From positions 1-64,000 of the forward strand of contig QCHH01000001.1 of NCBI GenBank assembly GCA_003279585.1: a DNA stretch of 64,000 nucleotides, read 5' to 3'. The notes under the pieces were generated by a model. That model was not told where the DNA came from. It did no database searches and worked only from the letters and a program-made list of their open reading frames with translations. The position numbers and the translations under genes were made by a program. This document shows positions 34,385-46,951 of the stretch, one piece after another (the first letter of the stretch is position 1; the number at the start of each line of letters is the position of its first letter). This DNA is from Prochlorococcus sp. AG-402-A08. Lineage in GTDB: Bacteria; Cyanobacteriota; Cyanobacteriia; PCC-6307; Cyanobiaceae.

Positions 34385-36181
34385 TTGGCAATTTCACTAG
34401 CACGATACAATTTCTTTATTAGCTTAGAGCTCCTTAAAACTCTAGTAGCAAAGGGAGTGAAATATTTTGTCCTTTGCCCTGGGAGCAGATCAGGACCTCT
34501 GGCATTAGCAGCAGCAAGTCTCTCAAGAAGAAAAGAATTAACTCTAATAACATCAATTGATGAAAGGTCTGCTGCATTCCTTGCTTTGGGAATAAGTGCA
34601 GCTAGCGGAAAAGTAAGTTGTGTCATTACAACTTCTGGAAGTGCTGTCGCAAATCTTTTGCCGGCGGCTGTTGAAGCAGATAGGTCATGCCATCCTCTAT
34701 TGTTTTTAACTGCAGATAGACCTTTAAGATTAAAAGAATGTGGAGCGAATCAAGCAGTTAATCAACAGGATTTTCTGAAGTCAGTTTGTAGACATTTCGA
34801 TGAATCTCCAAAAGAAGGAATTCATTTGATTTCTAAAGAGAGGCTGACATCTTTGGTTGGAAAATCGTTCGAAATGGCTTCTAAGATTCCTGGCCCAGTT
34901 CATATTAACCTTGCTTACGAAGAGCCTTTGCATCCTTGCGAAATTGATCAGAAAAAAGTTCTTGATGGATGGGTCCTTGAAGGATTTTCAAAGGAAAAAG
35001 TTACTCCAATTAAGATTGAGCCTGTAAAAAATTTTTCATCTTTAAAATTACCAAGATTAGATCCATTTTCTTTAGGAATAATTATTGTTGGTCCATGGAG
35101 AGGTAAAGCTAAACGGCTTGCTTCTTTTAGGCTGGCATTAAAGAAATGGCAAAAATTAACTGGATGGCCAATTCTTGCTGATCCACTTTCAGGTGTTGAA
35201 AATGATCAAGAGGGTTTAATAAATCATTGGGATCTTTTATTCTCAACAGGTTTATTTGAAAAAATCAGAGAGATTCAAGTTTTACGTTTGGGTCCAATAC
35301 CACCAAGTAGAAAATTACAAACTTGGCTTAAAACCCCTGGAAAAGTTCAAGTACTTATTACTGAGGAAGATTGTCGAAATCTTGATCCAATAGGTAGCTC
35401 AATTCAATTTAGTGAAGGGTTTTCTTCTTGGGTTAATAAATTGCTGGAAGGTATTCCCCAAAAGCCAGCAATAGATAAAAAAATTGTTAGTCAAAAGTTG
35501 ACTAAAGAATTTATAAAATATGATTTATTGATTCATGATTGGCTTGATAAAAGGTTATTTAGAAATAGCTTAATTACTGAACCAGCTTTGGCTAGATTGC
35601 TTCCTCGCTTGTTGCCTACGTCTGTTCCTGTGATGCTTGCTTCAAGTAGTCCCATAAGAGATTGGTTGAGCTATTCTGGAGAAGGGGCATTTATAAGAAG
35701 GTGCTTTGGGTTTAGGGGGGCATCAGGTATTGATGGGACACTCTCAATGGGTATGGGGTTATCAATAATTATGGGGAGAATGGTATTAATAACAGGTGAT
35801 TTGGCACTTCTTCATGATACTAATGGTTGGCTATTTTCAAAGGATAAAAATATTAGTCTAATCGTAATCATGATTGATAATGGAGGAGGGGGTATATTTA
35901 ATCAATTAAATATAGATAGAGTTGAAGAAGGAGATTTTGAAGAAATTTTTCTTATGCCTCAGCAAGTTTGTCATCTTACACTTGCTAAAGCCTATGGATT
36001 GAAATATAAGCAAGTTGCTTGCTTGAATGATTTAGAACAAGCAATTGAATGGAGTTTTTCTTTGTCAACAAATGTATTAATAAGAGTTTGTACTAACTCT
36101 CATGAAGATCATAAATTGAGAGTAAGTTTACGTGATGACCTAAAAAAAACATTATCTGAGAATTTATCAAGTTTTGACTAA
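34385..36181 (+). CDS. menD: 2-succinyl-5-enolpyruvyl-6-hydroxy-3-cyclohexene-1-carboxylate synthase
   Basis: CPGSRSGPLALAAAS, DERSAAFLALG, TSGSAVANLLPAAVEA; apparent TTG start. Confidence 0.93.
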   Translation: MAISLARYNFFISLELLKTLVAKGVKYFVLCPGSRSGPLALAAASLSRRKELTLITSIDERSAAFLALGISAASGKVSCVITTSGSAVANLLPAAVEADRSCHPLLFLTADRPLRLKECGANQAVNQQDFLKSVCRHFDESPKEGIHLISKERLTSLVGKSFEMASKIPGPVHINLAYEEPLHPCEIDQKKVLDGWVLEGFSKEKVTPIKIEPVKNFSSLKLPRLDPFSLGIIIVGPWRGKAKRLASFRLALKKWQKLTGWPILADPLSGVENDQEGLINHWDLLFSTGLFEKIREIQVLRLGPIPPSRKLQTWLKTPGKVQVLITEEDCRNLDPIGSSIQFSEGFSSWVNKLLEGIPQKPAIDKKIVSQKLTKEFIKYDLLIHDWLDKRLFRNSLITEPALARLLPRLLPTSVPVMLASSSPIRDWLSYSGEGAFIRRCFGFRGASGIDGTLSMGMGLSIIMGRMVLITGDLALLHDTNGWLFSKDKNISLIVIMIDNGGGGIFNQLNIDRVEEGDFEEIFLMPQQVCHLTLAKAYGLKYKQVACLNDLEQAIEWSFSLSTNVLIRVCTNSHEDHKLRVSLRDDLKKTLSENLSSFD

Positions 36182-36196
36182 ATTTAATTTAAAAAA

Positions 36197-37090
36197 ATGA
36201 CTTTTAAACCTGTTACTCCTGACAATATCTCTAGAAGAGTTCTTCCTGGGAAAATTATTACCTCATGGGTATCTGTTGGTGAATACAAAGATATCTTGCT
36301 TGATATAAGTCCTGAAGGAATTGCTCGTGTTGCGATAAATCGTCCTGAGAAAAGAAATGCTTTTAGACCTCAAACAATTTCAGAACTTTGTGATGCATTT
36401 ATCAGAATAAGAGAAGATCCGAAAATTGGAGTGGTTTTATTTACAGGAGTAGGACCTTCCAAAGATGGAAAGTTCGCTTTTTGCTCTGGCGGAGATCAGG
36501 CTATACGTGGAAGTGGAGGATATCTTGGTGATGATGGAATCCCGCGTTTAAATGTTCTTGATTTGCAACGTATAATTAGGAGCCTTCCTAAAGTAGTTAT
36601 TGCACTTGTTCCTGGTTTCGCAATAGGGGGAGGACATGTTTTACATTTGATTTGTGATTTGAGTTTGGCTGCAGATAATGCAATGTTCGGTCAAACAGGA
36701 CCTAAAGTTGGGAGCTTCGATGCAGGGTTTGGTTCAAGTTATTTAGCAAGGGTTGTAGGTCAAAAGAAGGCTAGAGAAATATGGTTCCTATGCAGAAAAT
36801 ATGGAGCGAAGGAAGCATTAGATATGGGGCTAATAAATGCCATCTCACCAATTAATTCTCTCGAGTCAGAAGGGGTTAAATGGGCTAGAGAAATACTTCA
36901 AAACAGCCCAACCGCTATCAAGTGTTTGAAATTTTCTTTTAATGCTGATACTGATGGTTTGGCAGGTATCCAAGAGCTTGCTGGCCAGGCAACACATCTT
37001 TTTTATACGACTGATGAGTCAAAGGAGGGTAGAAATGCTTTCATGGAGAAAAGGGATCCTGATTTTTCTGAATCAAAATGGCTTCCATGA
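36197..37090 (+). CDS. menB: 1,4-dihydroxy-2-naphthoyl-CoA synthase
   Basis: [64 protein letters not shown]. Confidence 0.97.
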   Translation: MTFKPVTPDNISRRVLPGKIITSWVSVGEYKDILLDISPEGIARVAINRPEKRNAFRPQTISELCDAFIRIREDPKIGVVLFTGVGPSKDGKFAFCSGGDQAIRGSGGYLGDDGIPRLNVLDLQRIIRSLPKVVIALVPGFAIGGGHVLHLICDLSLAADNAMFGQTGPKVGSFDAGFGSSYLARVVGQKKAREIWFLCRKYGAKEALDMGLINAISPINSLESEGVKWAREILQNSPTAIKCLKFSFNADTDGLAGIQELAGQATHLFYTTDESKEGRNAFMEKRDPDFSESKWLP

Positions 37091-37138
37091 CTTTATATGG
37101 TTTATCCAAAAGATAAATCTTTCTTTTTCATGAATTAA

Positions 37139-38602
37139 ATGCGAATACTTTTTGCTGCTGCTGAATGCGCCCCAATGATAAAGGTTGGAGGTATGGGTGA
37201 TGTCGTTGGTTCATTACCTCCTGCGCTTAAAAAACTTGGACATGACGTTCGATTAATAATTCCAGGGTATGGAAAATTATGGACTTTGATGGATATTGCT
37301 CCTGAACCTATTTTTCGGGCCAACACAATGGGTGTTGACTTCGCTGTTTTTGAAACAAGGCACCCCTCCAATGGGTTGCCAATTTATTTAGTTGGACATC
37401 CTTGTTTTGATCCTGAGCGTATTTACGGAGGAGAAGATGAAGATTGGAGATTTACTTTCTTTGCTAGTGCAGTCTCTGAATTTGCATGGAACTCATGGAA
37501 ACCACAAGTCCTCCACTGTCATGATTGGCATACTGGAATGATCCCAGTTTGGATGCATCAAGACCCCGATATCAGCACGGTATTTACTATTCATAATCTC
37601 AAGTATCAAGGCCCATGGAGATGGAAGCTTGATCAAATAACATGGTGCCCATGGTATATGCATGGTGATCACACTATGGCATCAGCAATGTTGTATGCCG
37701 ATAGGGTCAATGCAGTATCTCCAACTTATTCAAGGGAAATTAGAACGTCTGAATATGGAGAAAAATTAGAGGGACTTTTAAATTATATTTCTGGGAAATT
37801 ACGTGGAATATTAAATGGAGTTGATCTAGATGAGTGGAATCCAGCAAAAGATAATTCATTGCCAGCTAAATTTAGTGTAGATAATATTTCTGGTAGAGCA
37901 ATTAATAAAAGAGTCCTTCAAGAAAGAATGGGACTTGAAGTGAATCCAGATAAATATTTGATGGGAATGGTTGGTAGACTTGTTGATCAAAAAGGTATTG
38001 ACCTTTTACTACAAGTGGCTAATAGGCTTCTTTCTTATACTGACTCTCAGGTAGTTGTTCTTGGAACAGGAGATCGCTATTTAGAGTCCTCCTTATGGCA
38101 ACTTGCAATTGAGTATCCTGGTCGTTTTTCTGTTTTTCTAACTTACGACGATGCATTATCTAGGCTCATTTATGGAGGCGCTGATGCATTCCTCATGCCT
38201 AGTCGTTTCGAGCCATGTGGAATCAGTCAATTATTAGCTATGCGTTATGGTGCTATTCCAATCGTTAGAAAAGTAGGCGGTCTGGTTGATACAGTAGAGC
38301 CCTATAACCCTATGAATGAAACAGGTTCCGGATTTTGCTTTGATAGGTATGAACCGATTGACTTTTATACAGCATTAGTTCGTTCTTGGGAAGCATATAG
38401 ACATCAGAAAAGTTGGAAAGAGTTACAAGTAAGAGCAATGTCAAATAAATATAGTTGGGATAGATCAGCGAAGGAATATGAATTGATGTATAAAGATGTT
38501 TGTGGAATTAAGGAGCCTTCTCCTGATGCTGCTGAGGTTGAAAAGTTTTCTTACGGTCAAGAAGCAGATCCTTCAAGGAAAGGGAAAAAAATAAAATTAT
38601 AG
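37139..38602 (+). CDS. glgA: Glycogen synthase (ADP-glucose)
   Basis: N-term [65 protein letters not shown]. Confidence 0.97.
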   Translation: MRILFAAAECAPMIKVGGMGDVVGSLPPALKKLGHDVRLIIPGYGKLWTLMDIAPEPIFRANTMGVDFAVFETRHPSNGLPIYLVGHPCFDPERIYGGEDEDWRFTFFASAVSEFAWNSWKPQVLHCHDWHTGMIPVWMHQDPDISTVFTIHNLKYQGPWRWKLDQITWCPWYMHGDHTMASAMLYADRVNAVSPTYSREIRTSEYGEKLEGLLNYISGKLRGILNGVDLDEWNPAKDNSLPAKFSVDNISGRAINKRVLQERMGLEVNPDKYLMGMVGRLVDQKGIDLLLQVANRLLSYTDSQVVVLGTGDRYLESSLWQLAIEYPGRFSVFLTYDDALSRLIYGGADAFLMPSRFEPCGISQLLAMRYGAIPIVRKVGGLVDTVEPYNPMNETGSGFCFDRYEPIDFYTALVRSWEAYRHQKSWKELQVRAMSNKYSWDRSAKEYELMYKDVCGIKEPSPDAAEVEKFSYGQEADPSRKGKKIKL

Positions 38603-38647
38603 GATTTTTGAGTATTTAGGTTACTTTGCTTATGTTCAAATAATTGT

Positions 38648-40045
38648 ATGGATATTACTTTTAAGGACTTAGTTAAACTATGGGGGAAGCTGGTTAATCA
38701 AAAGGAAATTAACCTTGATTTACCTCTTGGTCGTATATCTACTGATTCGAGGAAAATTGAAAAGGGTGATTTCTTTGTCCCTTTAGTAGGCAAAAAATTT
38801 GATGGTCATGACTACTTAGATATGGCTTTTGATATTGGTATACAGGCCGCAATAGTTTCTGAACGATTTAATGGTTTGGTACCAAATGATCTGCCTCACT
38901 GGGTGGTCCCAGATACTCTGTACGCCTATCAACAGATCGCATTGCTTCATCGGAGAAATTTAAATATTCCTGTGGTTGCTGTTACTGGTTCTGTTGGCAA
39001 AACAACTACAAGAGAATTGATTCGGGCAATACTGTCTCCCCTTGGTGAAATTGTTTCAAGTAGAGGTAATGAAAATAATGATGTGGGTGTTCCAAAAACC
39101 TTGCTTAGAGGGTCGGAAACAGATGCTGCATTTGTTCTTGAAATGGGTATGCGTGGTTTTGGACAAATTGAACGTCTCTCTCGAGTTGCTGAACCTGATA
39201 TTGCTGTGATTACAAATGTGGGACAAGCTCATATTGGTATTCTTGGTAGTAGAGAAAATATTGCAAAAGCCAAGTCTGAAATCACCTCAAACCTAAGATC
39301 TGATGGCGTTGTGATTATTCCTTTTGGTGATTACCTCTTAGAAAAGGCTTTATTAGAAAAATGGTCAGGACGTATTGTTCGAGTAGAGATAGAGGGCTTT
39401 TCACTGGATTGGTTAAGCTGCAATGATGAGCATTTTGCTTTTCAAGATATTGAACCAGATTATAGTTCTAAAATTGACATGCAAAATAATTTCATATTTT
39501 TTGAGGGTAGTAAGTTTCAATTGCCCCTTAATGGAAGACATAATGCCATGAATTTTTTAATGGCATTGACCGTCGCAACAGAATTAGGAATATCAATAAA
39601 GAATCTTGATCAATTAAAAATAAATATGCCAATGGGAAGAAATAGATTGGTTGATTGTGGACAATATTTAGTGTTAGATGAGACTTATAATGCGTCTCCC
39701 GAATCTGTTATTGCATCTTTAGAGCTATTGGTAAGCAAGCCTGGTAGACATTTTGCAGTTTTAGGTACGATGCTTGAGTTGGGCTCTGAGAGTATTTCAC
39801 TTCATCAGATAGTTCTTAAAAGAGCCATTGCATTAGGTCTTGCTGGAATTGTTTTTGTCTCATGTGGGGAGGAATTTAATATCATAAAAGAGACAATCAA
39901 AGAATTACCAAATCATGATGTGGTAAGAACACCAAGAGATGCAGCTAAATCTCTATTATCATGGCTTTCACCTGGAGATAATATTTTAATTAAAGGTAGT
40001 CGTAAGTTGGAATTGGAAAAAGTATTACCTTATTTACAACAATAA
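38648..40045 (+). CDS. murF: UDP-N-acetylmuramoyl-tripeptide--D-alanyl-D-alanine ligase
   Basis: VAVTGSVGKTTTRELI, GNENNDVGVPKTLL, DETYNASPESVIASLE. Confidence 0.95.
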   Translation: MDITFKDLVKLWGKLVNQKEINLDLPLGRISTDSRKIEKGDFFVPLVGKKFDGHDYLDMAFDIGIQAAIVSERFNGLVPNDLPHWVVPDTLYAYQQIALLHRRNLNIPVVAVTGSVGKTTTRELIRAILSPLGEIVSSRGNENNDVGVPKTLLRGSETDAAFVLEMGMRGFGQIERLSRVAEPDIAVITNVGQAHIGILGSRENIAKAKSEITSNLRSDGVVIIPFGDYLLEKALLEKWSGRIVRVEIEGFSLDWLSCNDEHFAFQDIEPDYSSKIDMQNNFIFFEGSKFQLPLNGRHNAMNFLMALTVATELGISIKNLDQLKINMPMGRNRLVDCGQYLVLDETYNASPESVIASLELLVSKPGRHFAVLGTMLELGSESISLHQIVLKRAIALGLAGIVFVSCGEEFNIIKETIKELPNHDVVRTPRDAAKSLLSWLSPGDNILIKGSRKLELEKVLPYLQQ

Positions 40046-40059
40046 CTTCGCTGTTGTAG

Positions 40060-41400
40060 TTAATCAGTCTTAGTCCTAATAATTGCTTTTGATCTTTCAA
40101 CTACTAAACTTTTATCAGGAATATCTTTACTTATTGTTGAACCTGCACCAATGGTTACATGTGAGCCAATCTTGATGGGTGCAACAAGTACTGTATTCGC
40201 ACCGGTTTTTGAATAATCATCAATAATTGTTCTATGTTTATTTTTGCCATCAAAATTAGCTGTAATAGTACCTGCTCCAATATTAATATTTTTTCCTAGA
40301 GCTGAATCACCTACATAGCTTAAATGATTAATTTTTGTTCCTTCCCCAATACAACTTTTTTTTATTTCTACAAAGTTTCCTATCTTAGAATTTTTTCTTA
40401 TGTTGGATTCCGGTCTTATATGGGCGAATGGACCAATTGATGTATTATTCCCAATCGTTGCCTCATTGATGAATGAATGGATGGCTAATACATTTTCCGC
40501 AAGAGTTGAATTTGTTATGACAGTACCTGGTCCTAGATGACATCCATTGCCAATACTGCATTTACCGCGAAGATGAGTTTGTGGCTCGATTATTACGTCT
40601 GTACCAAAGTTCGATTCCTCACTTAGCGAACAACTAATTGGATCAACAAATGAAACCCCCTTGCTCATCCATAAGGATTTAAGCTCTTCTTGGATGTAAT
40701 GTTCGCATTCAGATAGTTGAAACCTATCATTAATGCCCTTAATCTCAAATGGATTATCTACCTCAAAATGCAATGCTTTCTTAAGTAAACTTATAGTATC
40801 TGTTAGATAAATCTCATGTTGACTGTTTTGGTTAGATAATAAGTTTAAAACATCTGATAGTTGTTGCCAATCAAAACAATATATACCTGCATTTATTAAT
40901 TTATTTTTTCGCTGTTCAATAGTGCAATCTCTTTCTTCGATTATCTTTTTGACTAGTCCAGACTCATCTGTGAATACTCGCCCATATCCTGTTGGTGAGT
41001 CTAAACTTGCAGATAAAAAAGTTACACTCGCATTTGATTCTTTATGAAATTTTAAAAGTGAACTTAAAGTTTCTTCTCTTAGTAGCGGTACATCTCCATT
41101 TAATACTAAAAGTTCTCCATTGAATCCATCTAATTTTGGAATTAATTGTTGAATAGCATGACCAGTTCCATTTTGAGGTTGTTGAAGAATAAAATCTAAG
41201 TCTTGATGATGTTTTAAAGAGTCTTTTACTAAGTTAGCTTCATGTCCTACAACTATTAATCTAAGGTTTGGCTTGAGTTCTTGAGTCGAGGACAAAACTC
41301 TATCGATAAGAGATTTTCCTGCCAAAGGGTGAAGAACCTTCGGCAGGTTACTTTTCATTCGCGTACCTTTTCCAGCCGCTAAAATTGCGATGGCAAGCAT
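40060..41400 (-). CDS. glmU: Bifunctional UDP-GlcNAc pyrophosphorylase / glucosamine-1-P N-acetyltransferase
   Basis: [26 protein letters not shown]-terminal left-handed beta-helix hexapeptide repeats. Confidence 0.97.
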   Translation of the reverse strand: MLAIAILAAGKGTRMKSNLPKVLHPLAGKSLIDRVLSSTQELKPNLRLIVVGHEANLVKDSLKHHQDLDFILQQPQNGTGHAIQQLIPKLDGFNGELLVLNGDVPLLREETLSSLLKFHKESNASVTFLSASLDSPTGYGRVFTDESGLVKKIIEERDCTIEQRKNKLINAGIYCFDWQQLSDVLNLLSNQNSQHEIYLTDTISLLKKALHFEVDNPFEIKGINDRFQLSECEHYIQEELKSLWMSKGVSFVDPISCSLSEESNFGTDVIIEPQTHLRGKCSIGNGCHLGPGTVITNSTLAENVLAIHSFINEATIGNNTSIGPFAHIRPESNIRKNSKIGNFVEIKKSCIGEGTKINHLSYVGDSALGKNINIGAGTITANFDGKNKHRTIIDDYSKTGANTVLVAPIKIGSHVTIGAGSTISKDIPDKSLVVERSKAIIRTKTD

Positions 41401-41437
41401 TAGAGTACTTTTTTGAAGAAATCTAATTGCTTTATTG

Positions 41438-42334
41438 CTATTGCGCAGTATTCCATCGTTTTCTCCATGATGAAGTGTTTATTAATTGACTTTTAGATTG
41501 CTCTATTTCTCTTGTTGAAATAATTTCTTTAGAGTTCCCTTTTCCTGTTGGATCCCTGTAAGGAATTGATGAACGCGTATCTAGGTGTTCTATTTCCATG
41601 GTACTTAAGTTTTTAATGTAAAAATTTTTTGAAATACACTGTGGTTCTATTCCCTTTCTCATGGCAACTGTCCCTACACTCCATTTGTTGTGGTTATTAA
41701 TTGAGGGAGGTATGGAATAGATTTTTAAACCAGCTCTTTTGAAACTCCCTCTGATTGAGGCAGCACTTGAGTATGTAATCAAACGCCCTTCTGAAGATAG
41801 TCTTTTGGATAATGAAGAGATGAATTCTTCGCTCCAAAGCTCAGGACACTTTTGCGGAGAAAAAGGATCAAGAAGAATTAAATCAAAGCTTAGAGAATCT
41901 TGTATTTCATATATTTTTTGTCTTGCATCTCCCCAGTGAACAGTTCCTTCGTTAAAGCCTTCAGACCATTTTCCTGATTTGTTTAAGCAATTAAAAAAAT
42001 GTAATACTTTTGAAGACCAAATTCTCTGAAATGTTTTTTCATTAAGAGCAAGTTTAAGAGGCCTTTGATCAATCTCAAGCCCATGCCATTCAATTTTTAT
42101 ATTGCTTTGAAGTAACTTTTCGAGAATACATCCTGTGTTATACCCCAATCCCATGCAAACATCTAAAACAACTATTTTTTCAGTGTTAGAAAATTGTTCT
42201 AATTGAGCAGGTAAGAGATATTTAGCAATTGATTCTTTAATTGCTCCGTCCTTATCATGAAATCCTTCTTCATAGTACGTGCTATACAGACTTAAACTCC
42301 CGTCCTTTGTCGTATGTTTTTTTAAGTCATCCAA
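41438..42334 (-). CDS. MnmC-like SAM-dependent methyltransferase (DUF752)
   Basis: [55 protein letters not shown]. Confidence 0.82.
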   Translation of the reverse strand: MDDLKKHTTKDGSLSLYSTYYEEGFHDKDGAIKESIAKYLLPAQLEQFSNTEKIVVLDVCMGLGYNTGCILEKLLQSNIKIEWHGLEIDQRPLKLALNEKTFQRIWSSKVLHFFNCLNKSGKWSEGFNEGTVHWGDARQKIYEIQDSLSFDLILLDPFSPQKCPELWSEEFISSLSKRLSSEGRLITYSSAASIRGSFKRAGLKIYSIPPSINNHNKWSVGTVAMRKGIEPQCISKNFYIKNLSTMEIEHLDTRSSIPYRDPTGKGNSKEIISTREIEQSKSQLINTSSWRKRWNTAQ

Positions 42335-42347
42335 TTCTAAGAAAAAG

Positions 42348-43682
42348 TTAATTTTTTTGTTGAAGTCTCATAAGATCACTCCAGAAATCAGGATATGAGA
42401 TCGCTGCAGCTTCACTGCGTCGTAATGTCGAATTAGAGTTAGCCATTATTGAAGCAATAGCTAGACTCATGGCTATACGGTGATCATCTTCGCTATCAAG
42501 CTCGCACCCTTTTAAATTATTTCCTCCATAGATAGTTAGACCATCTTCATGCTCATCTACTTTTGCTCCCATTCTTTTTAATTGCCTGGCCATTACAGCT
42601 AATCGATCAGTTTCTTTTACTCTCAATTCACTTGCTCCTTTTATTTGGCTGATACCATTACACAAACATGCTGCTACGGATAATATTGGTATCTCGTCTA
42701 CAAGCCGAGGCATTATTTCACCATCAATTTCAAATGGTTTCAAGTTCTCTTTGTAGAAAACTTCAATATCCCCGACTGGTTCACCTGCCACATCTCTTTT
42801 GTTTATTACGTTGATATTTGCTTCCATTGCTTCTAATACGTCAAGTATGCCAGTTCTTGTTGGATTTAAACCAACATTCTCCACAACTAATTCTGATCCG
42901 GGAATGATGCTACCTGCAACGAGCCAAAATGCAGCGGAACTAATATCACCTGGAACAATAATTGATTGACCTTTTAGATCTTTACCTGGGTAAACAGTTA
43001 TATGTCTACCCATTTCTCCACCAACTTCTAGATTGGCTCCGAAGGCTTTTAACATTCTCTCACTATGATCTCTTGATCTGGCGGGTTCAATAACAGTTGT
43101 TGATCCCTCTGCATTAAGAGCAGCTAGTAGTATTGCAGATTTTATCTGAGCACTTGCTACTGGAGTACCAATTACGGCCCCTTTTAATTTGTTCCCAATA
43201 ATCGATAGAGGAGCAAAGTCTCCACTGCATCTTCCAGAAACTTTGGCTCGCATCATTTTTAACGGCTGTCCTACTCTTTTCATCGGCCTATTTCGGAGTG
43301 ATTTATCTCCTGTAAGGATGAAATGATGATTTTCTTGACCGGCCAATAATCCCATTATTAATCTCATAGTTGTTCCTGAATTTCCGCAGTTCAAAATATC
43401 TTCTGGCTCTTGGAGGCCATTTAATCCAACACCTTCAATTTCAACAATGTCTCCTTTATTGATTGGACTAATCTTTACGCCCATCGACCTAAGGCATTCA
43501 GCAGTACTTAATGGATCTTCAGCAGGTAAAAGACCCTCAATTATTGTTTTCCCTTTAGCAATACCCCCAAAAAGTAGTGCACGGTGGGAGATTGATTTAT
43601 CTCCAGGTACTTTTACTTTCCCACAGAGCTTCCCTCCTTTTTGAAGGTCTCTTAAAGAATGATCTTTAGTGGGAAGTTTCAA
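42348..43682 (-). CDS. aroA: 3-phosphoshikimate 1-carboxyvinyltransferase
   Basis: [46 protein letters not shown]; apparent TTG start. Confidence 0.96.
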   Translation of the reverse strand: MKLPTKDHSLRDLQKGGKLCGKVKVPGDKSISHRALLFGGIAKGKTIIEGLLPAEDPLSTAECLRSMGVKISPINKGDIVEIEGVGLNGLQEPEDILNCGNSGTTMRLIMGLLAGQENHHFILTGDKSLRNRPMKRVGQPLKMMRAKVSGRCSGDFAPLSIIGNKLKGAVIGTPVASAQIKSAILLAALNAEGSTTVIEPARSRDHSERMLKAFGANLEVGGEMGRHITVYPGKDLKGQSIIVPGDISSAAFWLVAGSIIPGSELVVENVGLNPTRTGILDVLEAMEANINVINKRDVAGEPVGDIEVFYKENLKPFEIDGEIMPRLVDEIPILSVAACLCNGISQIKGASELRVKETDRLAVMARQLKRMGAKVDEHEDGLTIYGGNNLKGCELDSEDDHRIAMSLAIASIMANSNSTLRRSEAAAISYPDFWSDLMRLQQKN

Positions 43683-43740
43683 TGAAAAAATATTTTATTT
43701 ATTTTGTTTATTTTATTTATTGAGATGCTTTATTCCTGAT

Positions 43741-45318
43741 TTATGAATTGTTTATTTGTTTTTGACGCATTAATTCATCGATAACGTACCCAAACAACTC
43801 TGGACTTGGTTGTTTGTTTTCCAACTCAGATAATCCTAACTCTGCCCATCTTGCATCAATTTTGTCTTCAAGCTCTTTAGGTCTAGTTAGTGGTTTGCCC
43901 CAATCGTGATTTTTTTCTGGGCCGATTTTTGTTGTTGCATCAATAGCTAATCTCCCACCCAAGCCTATGTGCTCACTCGCAAAATCTAGTGTATCAAAAG
44001 GAGTATTCTCGAGTATGAACAAATCTCTCTGAGGGTCAACTTGACTGGATAATACCCAAACTATTTGTCTAGGATCTCTTACGTTAATGGTTGAATCGAC
44101 AACTACGACAAATTTTGTATAAGTGAATTGAGGTAAAGCACTCCAAAAAGCCATTGCAGCTCTTTTAGCTTGACCTGGATATGCTTTGTCAATAGAAATA
44201 ACTGCTAATTTATAACTCAACGCTTCCATTGGAAGGAAAAAATCAACAATCTCAGGAATTTGTTGTTTAAGTATTGGTGTATAAATACGATTTAACGCTA
44301 TTGCAAGCATGGCCTCTTCTTTTGGGGGCCTACCGCTAAAGGTTGTTAAAAATATTGGGTTTTTCCTTTGAGTCATGCAGTGGAATCTAATCAAAGGTGA
44401 AGACTCAGCACCCCCATAAAACCCCATATGGTCTCCAAAAGGACCATCCATCATTTCTTCACCTGGAGATATGGATCCTTCCAGAACTATTTCACTGTGA
44501 CTTGGTACTTGAATATCTATAGTTTTGCATTTAGTTAATCGAACACCCTCCCCTGCATATAAACCTGCAAAAAGCCATTCGCTTAGCTGTACTGGAATAG
44601 GAGTTGCTGCAGCCATGACAAGAAGTGGATGAACTCCAATAGCAACTGCAACTTCTAATTTTTTATTCATTGCAGCTGCTTTGCGAAGATGCCTGGCTCC
44701 ACCTCTTACACTTAACCAATGGACTGTCATGCTCTTGGCAGATTGTCTTTGGAGCCTATAAACGCCAACATTTGGCACGCCTGTTTCAGGATCTTTTGTT
44801 ATTACGAGACCTAAAGTGATGGCACCTCCTGCATCCTCAGGCCATGGACGTAAAAGTGGCAAATGATTTAGATCTAAATCATTTTCACCAATTACCTTTT
44901 GGTGACATGGTGGTAAGAGATCAATATCCGGACGTGCTTTAAGAAGATCCCAAGCAACTGAAGCAAAAGCTTTGGTTGCTTTAAATCCTTTCGGAGGCCT
45001 TGGTTGCTGAAGAAGGGATAATTTTTTTCCTAAATCTTCCAATTGCTCTTGGTTCTCTAAGCCCATACTCCAAACCACGCGTTCCATTGTGCCAAGTAAA
45101 TTGACTGCAACAGGCATTGATGAACCTTTAACATTCTCAAAAAGTAGAGCGGGCCCTCCCATCCCAAGGACTCGGTCGCTTATTGCCGCAATTTCTAGGT
45201 CACTATCAACTAGACTACTTACTCTTTTTAATTGACCTTTCTTTTCCAGAAGATTAAGAAAATCTCTAATGTCCCGTGTAAGAGGTTCTTGACGAAATAA
45301 TTTCATAAAGGTCTGCAC
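43741..45318 (-). CDS. ubiD: UbiD-family decarboxylase
   Basis: DPETGVPNVGVYRLQ, EGSISPGEEMMDGPFGDHMGFYG, ATTKIGPEKNHDWG. Confidence 0.92.
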   Translation of the reverse strand: MQTFMKLFRQEPLTRDIRDFLNLLEKKGQLKRVSSLVDSDLEIAAISDRVLGMGGPALLFENVKGSSMPVAVNLLGTMERVVWSMGLENQEQLEDLGKKLSLLQQPRPPKGFKATKAFASVAWDLLKARPDIDLLPPCHQKVIGENDLDLNHLPLLRPWPEDAGGAITLGLVITKDPETGVPNVGVYRLQRQSAKSMTVHWLSVRGGARHLRKAAAMNKKLEVAVAIGVHPLLVMAAATPIPVQLSEWLFAGLYAGEGVRLTKCKTIDIQVPSHSEIVLEGSISPGEEMMDGPFGDHMGFYGGAESSPLIRFHCMTQRKNPIFLTTFSGRPPKEEAMLAIALNRIYTPILKQQIPEIVDFFLPMEALSYKLAVISIDKAYPGQAKRAAMAFWSALPQFTYTKFVVVVDSTINVRDPRQIVWVLSSQVDPQRDLFILENTPFDTLDFASEHIGLGGRLAIDATTKIGPEKNHDWGKPLTRPKELEDKIDARWAELGLSELENKQPSPELFGYVIDELMRQKQINNS

Positions 45319-45364
45319 GATTAACCTATTTATCTAGTTACTGTGACGCAAGTTATCAGCCTTT

Positions 45365-46099
45365 GTGGAAATGAAACTTTCTTATTTTTATGTAGCGGCA
45401 GATGTGCCTAGAGGAATTATTCCTGAATCATCAGTAGTTATAGATGTTCTCAGAGCCACAACAACTATTGCCTGGGCTCTTGAAAATGGAGCTGATTCAG
45501 TGCAAGTGTTTGCAGATGTTGATGAACTTAAAAATCAAGCAAAGACTTTTGACGCTAAAGATAAAATTCTTGTTGGAGAGAGAGGAGGAGAAAAACTAGA
45601 TGGTTTTGACTTAGGAAATTCTCCATTGGGAGTCTCATCTGAGCGAGTCAAAGGTAAAAGAGTTTTTATGAGCACCACAAATGGAACAAGGTCACTGCAT
45701 CGTGTAAGAGAATCTAAAAATTTATATACAATGGCACTTGCAAATAGGAAAGCTATTGCTGAAAGATTGAAAAGTGATAATCCCCAAGAAGTTTGGATTG
45801 TTGGTAGTGGGTGGGAAGGTTCCTATTCTTTAGAAGATTCTTTAGCCGCTGGAGCTTTAGCCTCTCTTTTAATGGATCAATTAGAGTCAGTTCAGATATT
45901 AAATGATGAATTGATGTCCTCCCTAGCACTATGGAAAAATTGGGAGAATGATGTTGAAGGATGTTTACGTGTTGCAAGTCATGGACAAAGACTTGCAGGG
46001 ATAGGTAATCATGATGATGATTTCGCTTGTTGCGCTTCTTTGGACAACCTTTCTGTTATTCCGAAACAGATTGAGATGGGCGTACTTCGCTCAAACTAA
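45365..46099 (+). CDS. comB: 2-phosphosulfolactate phosphatase-like (ComB family)
   Basis: [52 protein letters not shown]. Confidence 0.88.
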   Translation: MEMKLSYFYVAADVPRGIIPESSVVIDVLRATTTIAWALENGADSVQVFADVDELKNQAKTFDAKDKILVGERGGEKLDGFDLGNSPLGVSSERVKGKRVFMSTTNGTRSLHRVRESKNLYTMALANRKAIAERLKSDNPQEVWIVGSGWEGSYSLEDSLAAGALASLLMDQLESVQILNDELMSSLALWKNWENDVEGCLRVASHGQRLAGIGNHDDDFACCASLDNLSVIPKQIEMGVLRSN

Positions 46100-46126
46100 C
46101 TTTTAAATTATTTTCTTTTTAACTCA

Positions 46127-46951
46127 GTGTCAGATTTTTTGGCTGCTGCCTTACAGCTAACCAGCACCTCAGAGATTGACGCAAATCTCAATGCTGCAGA
46201 AGAACAAATTGAGTTGGCGGCAAGGCGTGGGGCTGATCTTGTTGGACTTCCTGAAAACTTTGCATTTTTGGGGGAAGATCAAAAGAAATTGAAAATTGCA
46301 TCTTCAATCTATGAAAAATGCAATAGTTTTTTAGTCACAATGGCAAGGAGATATCAAGTCGTTTTGCTTGGAGGCGGTTTCCCTGTCCCCGCTGGCGATG
46401 GAGTAAGAACTTTAAATAGAGCGGAATTGTTTGGAAAGGACGGTCAATCTCTAGCAAGATATGACAAAATCCACCTTTTTGACGTTGATCTTCCTGAGGG
46501 TAATACCTATAGAGAATCTGAAACAATTGTTTCCGGTAGTGAATCTCCACCTGTTGTTGATGTTCCAGGCCTTTGTAAGATCGGATTATCTATCTGTTAC
46601 GACGTTCGATTCCCTGAACTTTATAGGGATTTGGTCAGCAAAGGTGCAGACTTACTAATGATTCCAGCTGCTTTTACTGCATTTACGGGTAAGGATCATT
46701 GGCAAGTTTTGCTTCAAGCAAGAGCTATTGAAAATACCGCTTATGTTGTTGCACCAGCCCAAACTGGTCGCCACTATGGCAGAAGACAAAGTCATGGACA
46801 TGCAATGGTTATTGATCCATGGGGTACAGTCCTGGCCGATGCAGGGGTCGTTCAAGGAGCAGCAATCGCTCCTGCTGATAAAGAGAGAGTGGAAAGGATT
46901 CGAGGACAAATGCCCAGCCTAAAACATAGAAAAACAGAGCTTTTTATTTGA
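46127..46951 (+). CDS. Carbon-nitrogen hydrolase (Nit-like / nitrilase superfamily)
   Basis: GLPENFAFLG (Glu), YDKIHLFDVD (Lys), GLSICYDVRFPELYR (Cys); GTG start. Confidence 0.93.
   Translation: MSDFLAAALQLTSTSEIDANLNAAEEQIELAARRGADLVGLPENFAFLGEDQKKLKIASSIYEKCNSFLVTMARRYQVVLLGGGFPVPAGDGVRTLNRAELFGKDGQSLARYDKIHLFDVDLPEGNTYRESETIVSGSESPPVVDVPGLCKIGLSICYDVRFPELYRDLVSKGADLLMIPAAFTAFTGKDHWQVLLQARAIENTAYVVAPAQTGRHYGRRQSHGHAMVIDPWGTVLADAGVVQGAAIAPADKERVERIRGQMPSLKHRKTELFI

Noticed and set aside
34336-34626. 96-aa ORF antisense to the menD start
   Set aside because: Overlaps conserved menD N-terminal coding motifs; shadow ORF.
37135-37371. ORF antisense to glgA
   Set aside because: Overlaps conserved glgA N-terminus; low-complexity shadow ORF.
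40035-40058. TACAACA...TGTTGTA inverted repeat between murF and glmU
   Set aside because: Short AT-rich stem with 10-nt loop and no T-run on either side; too weak to call a terminator.
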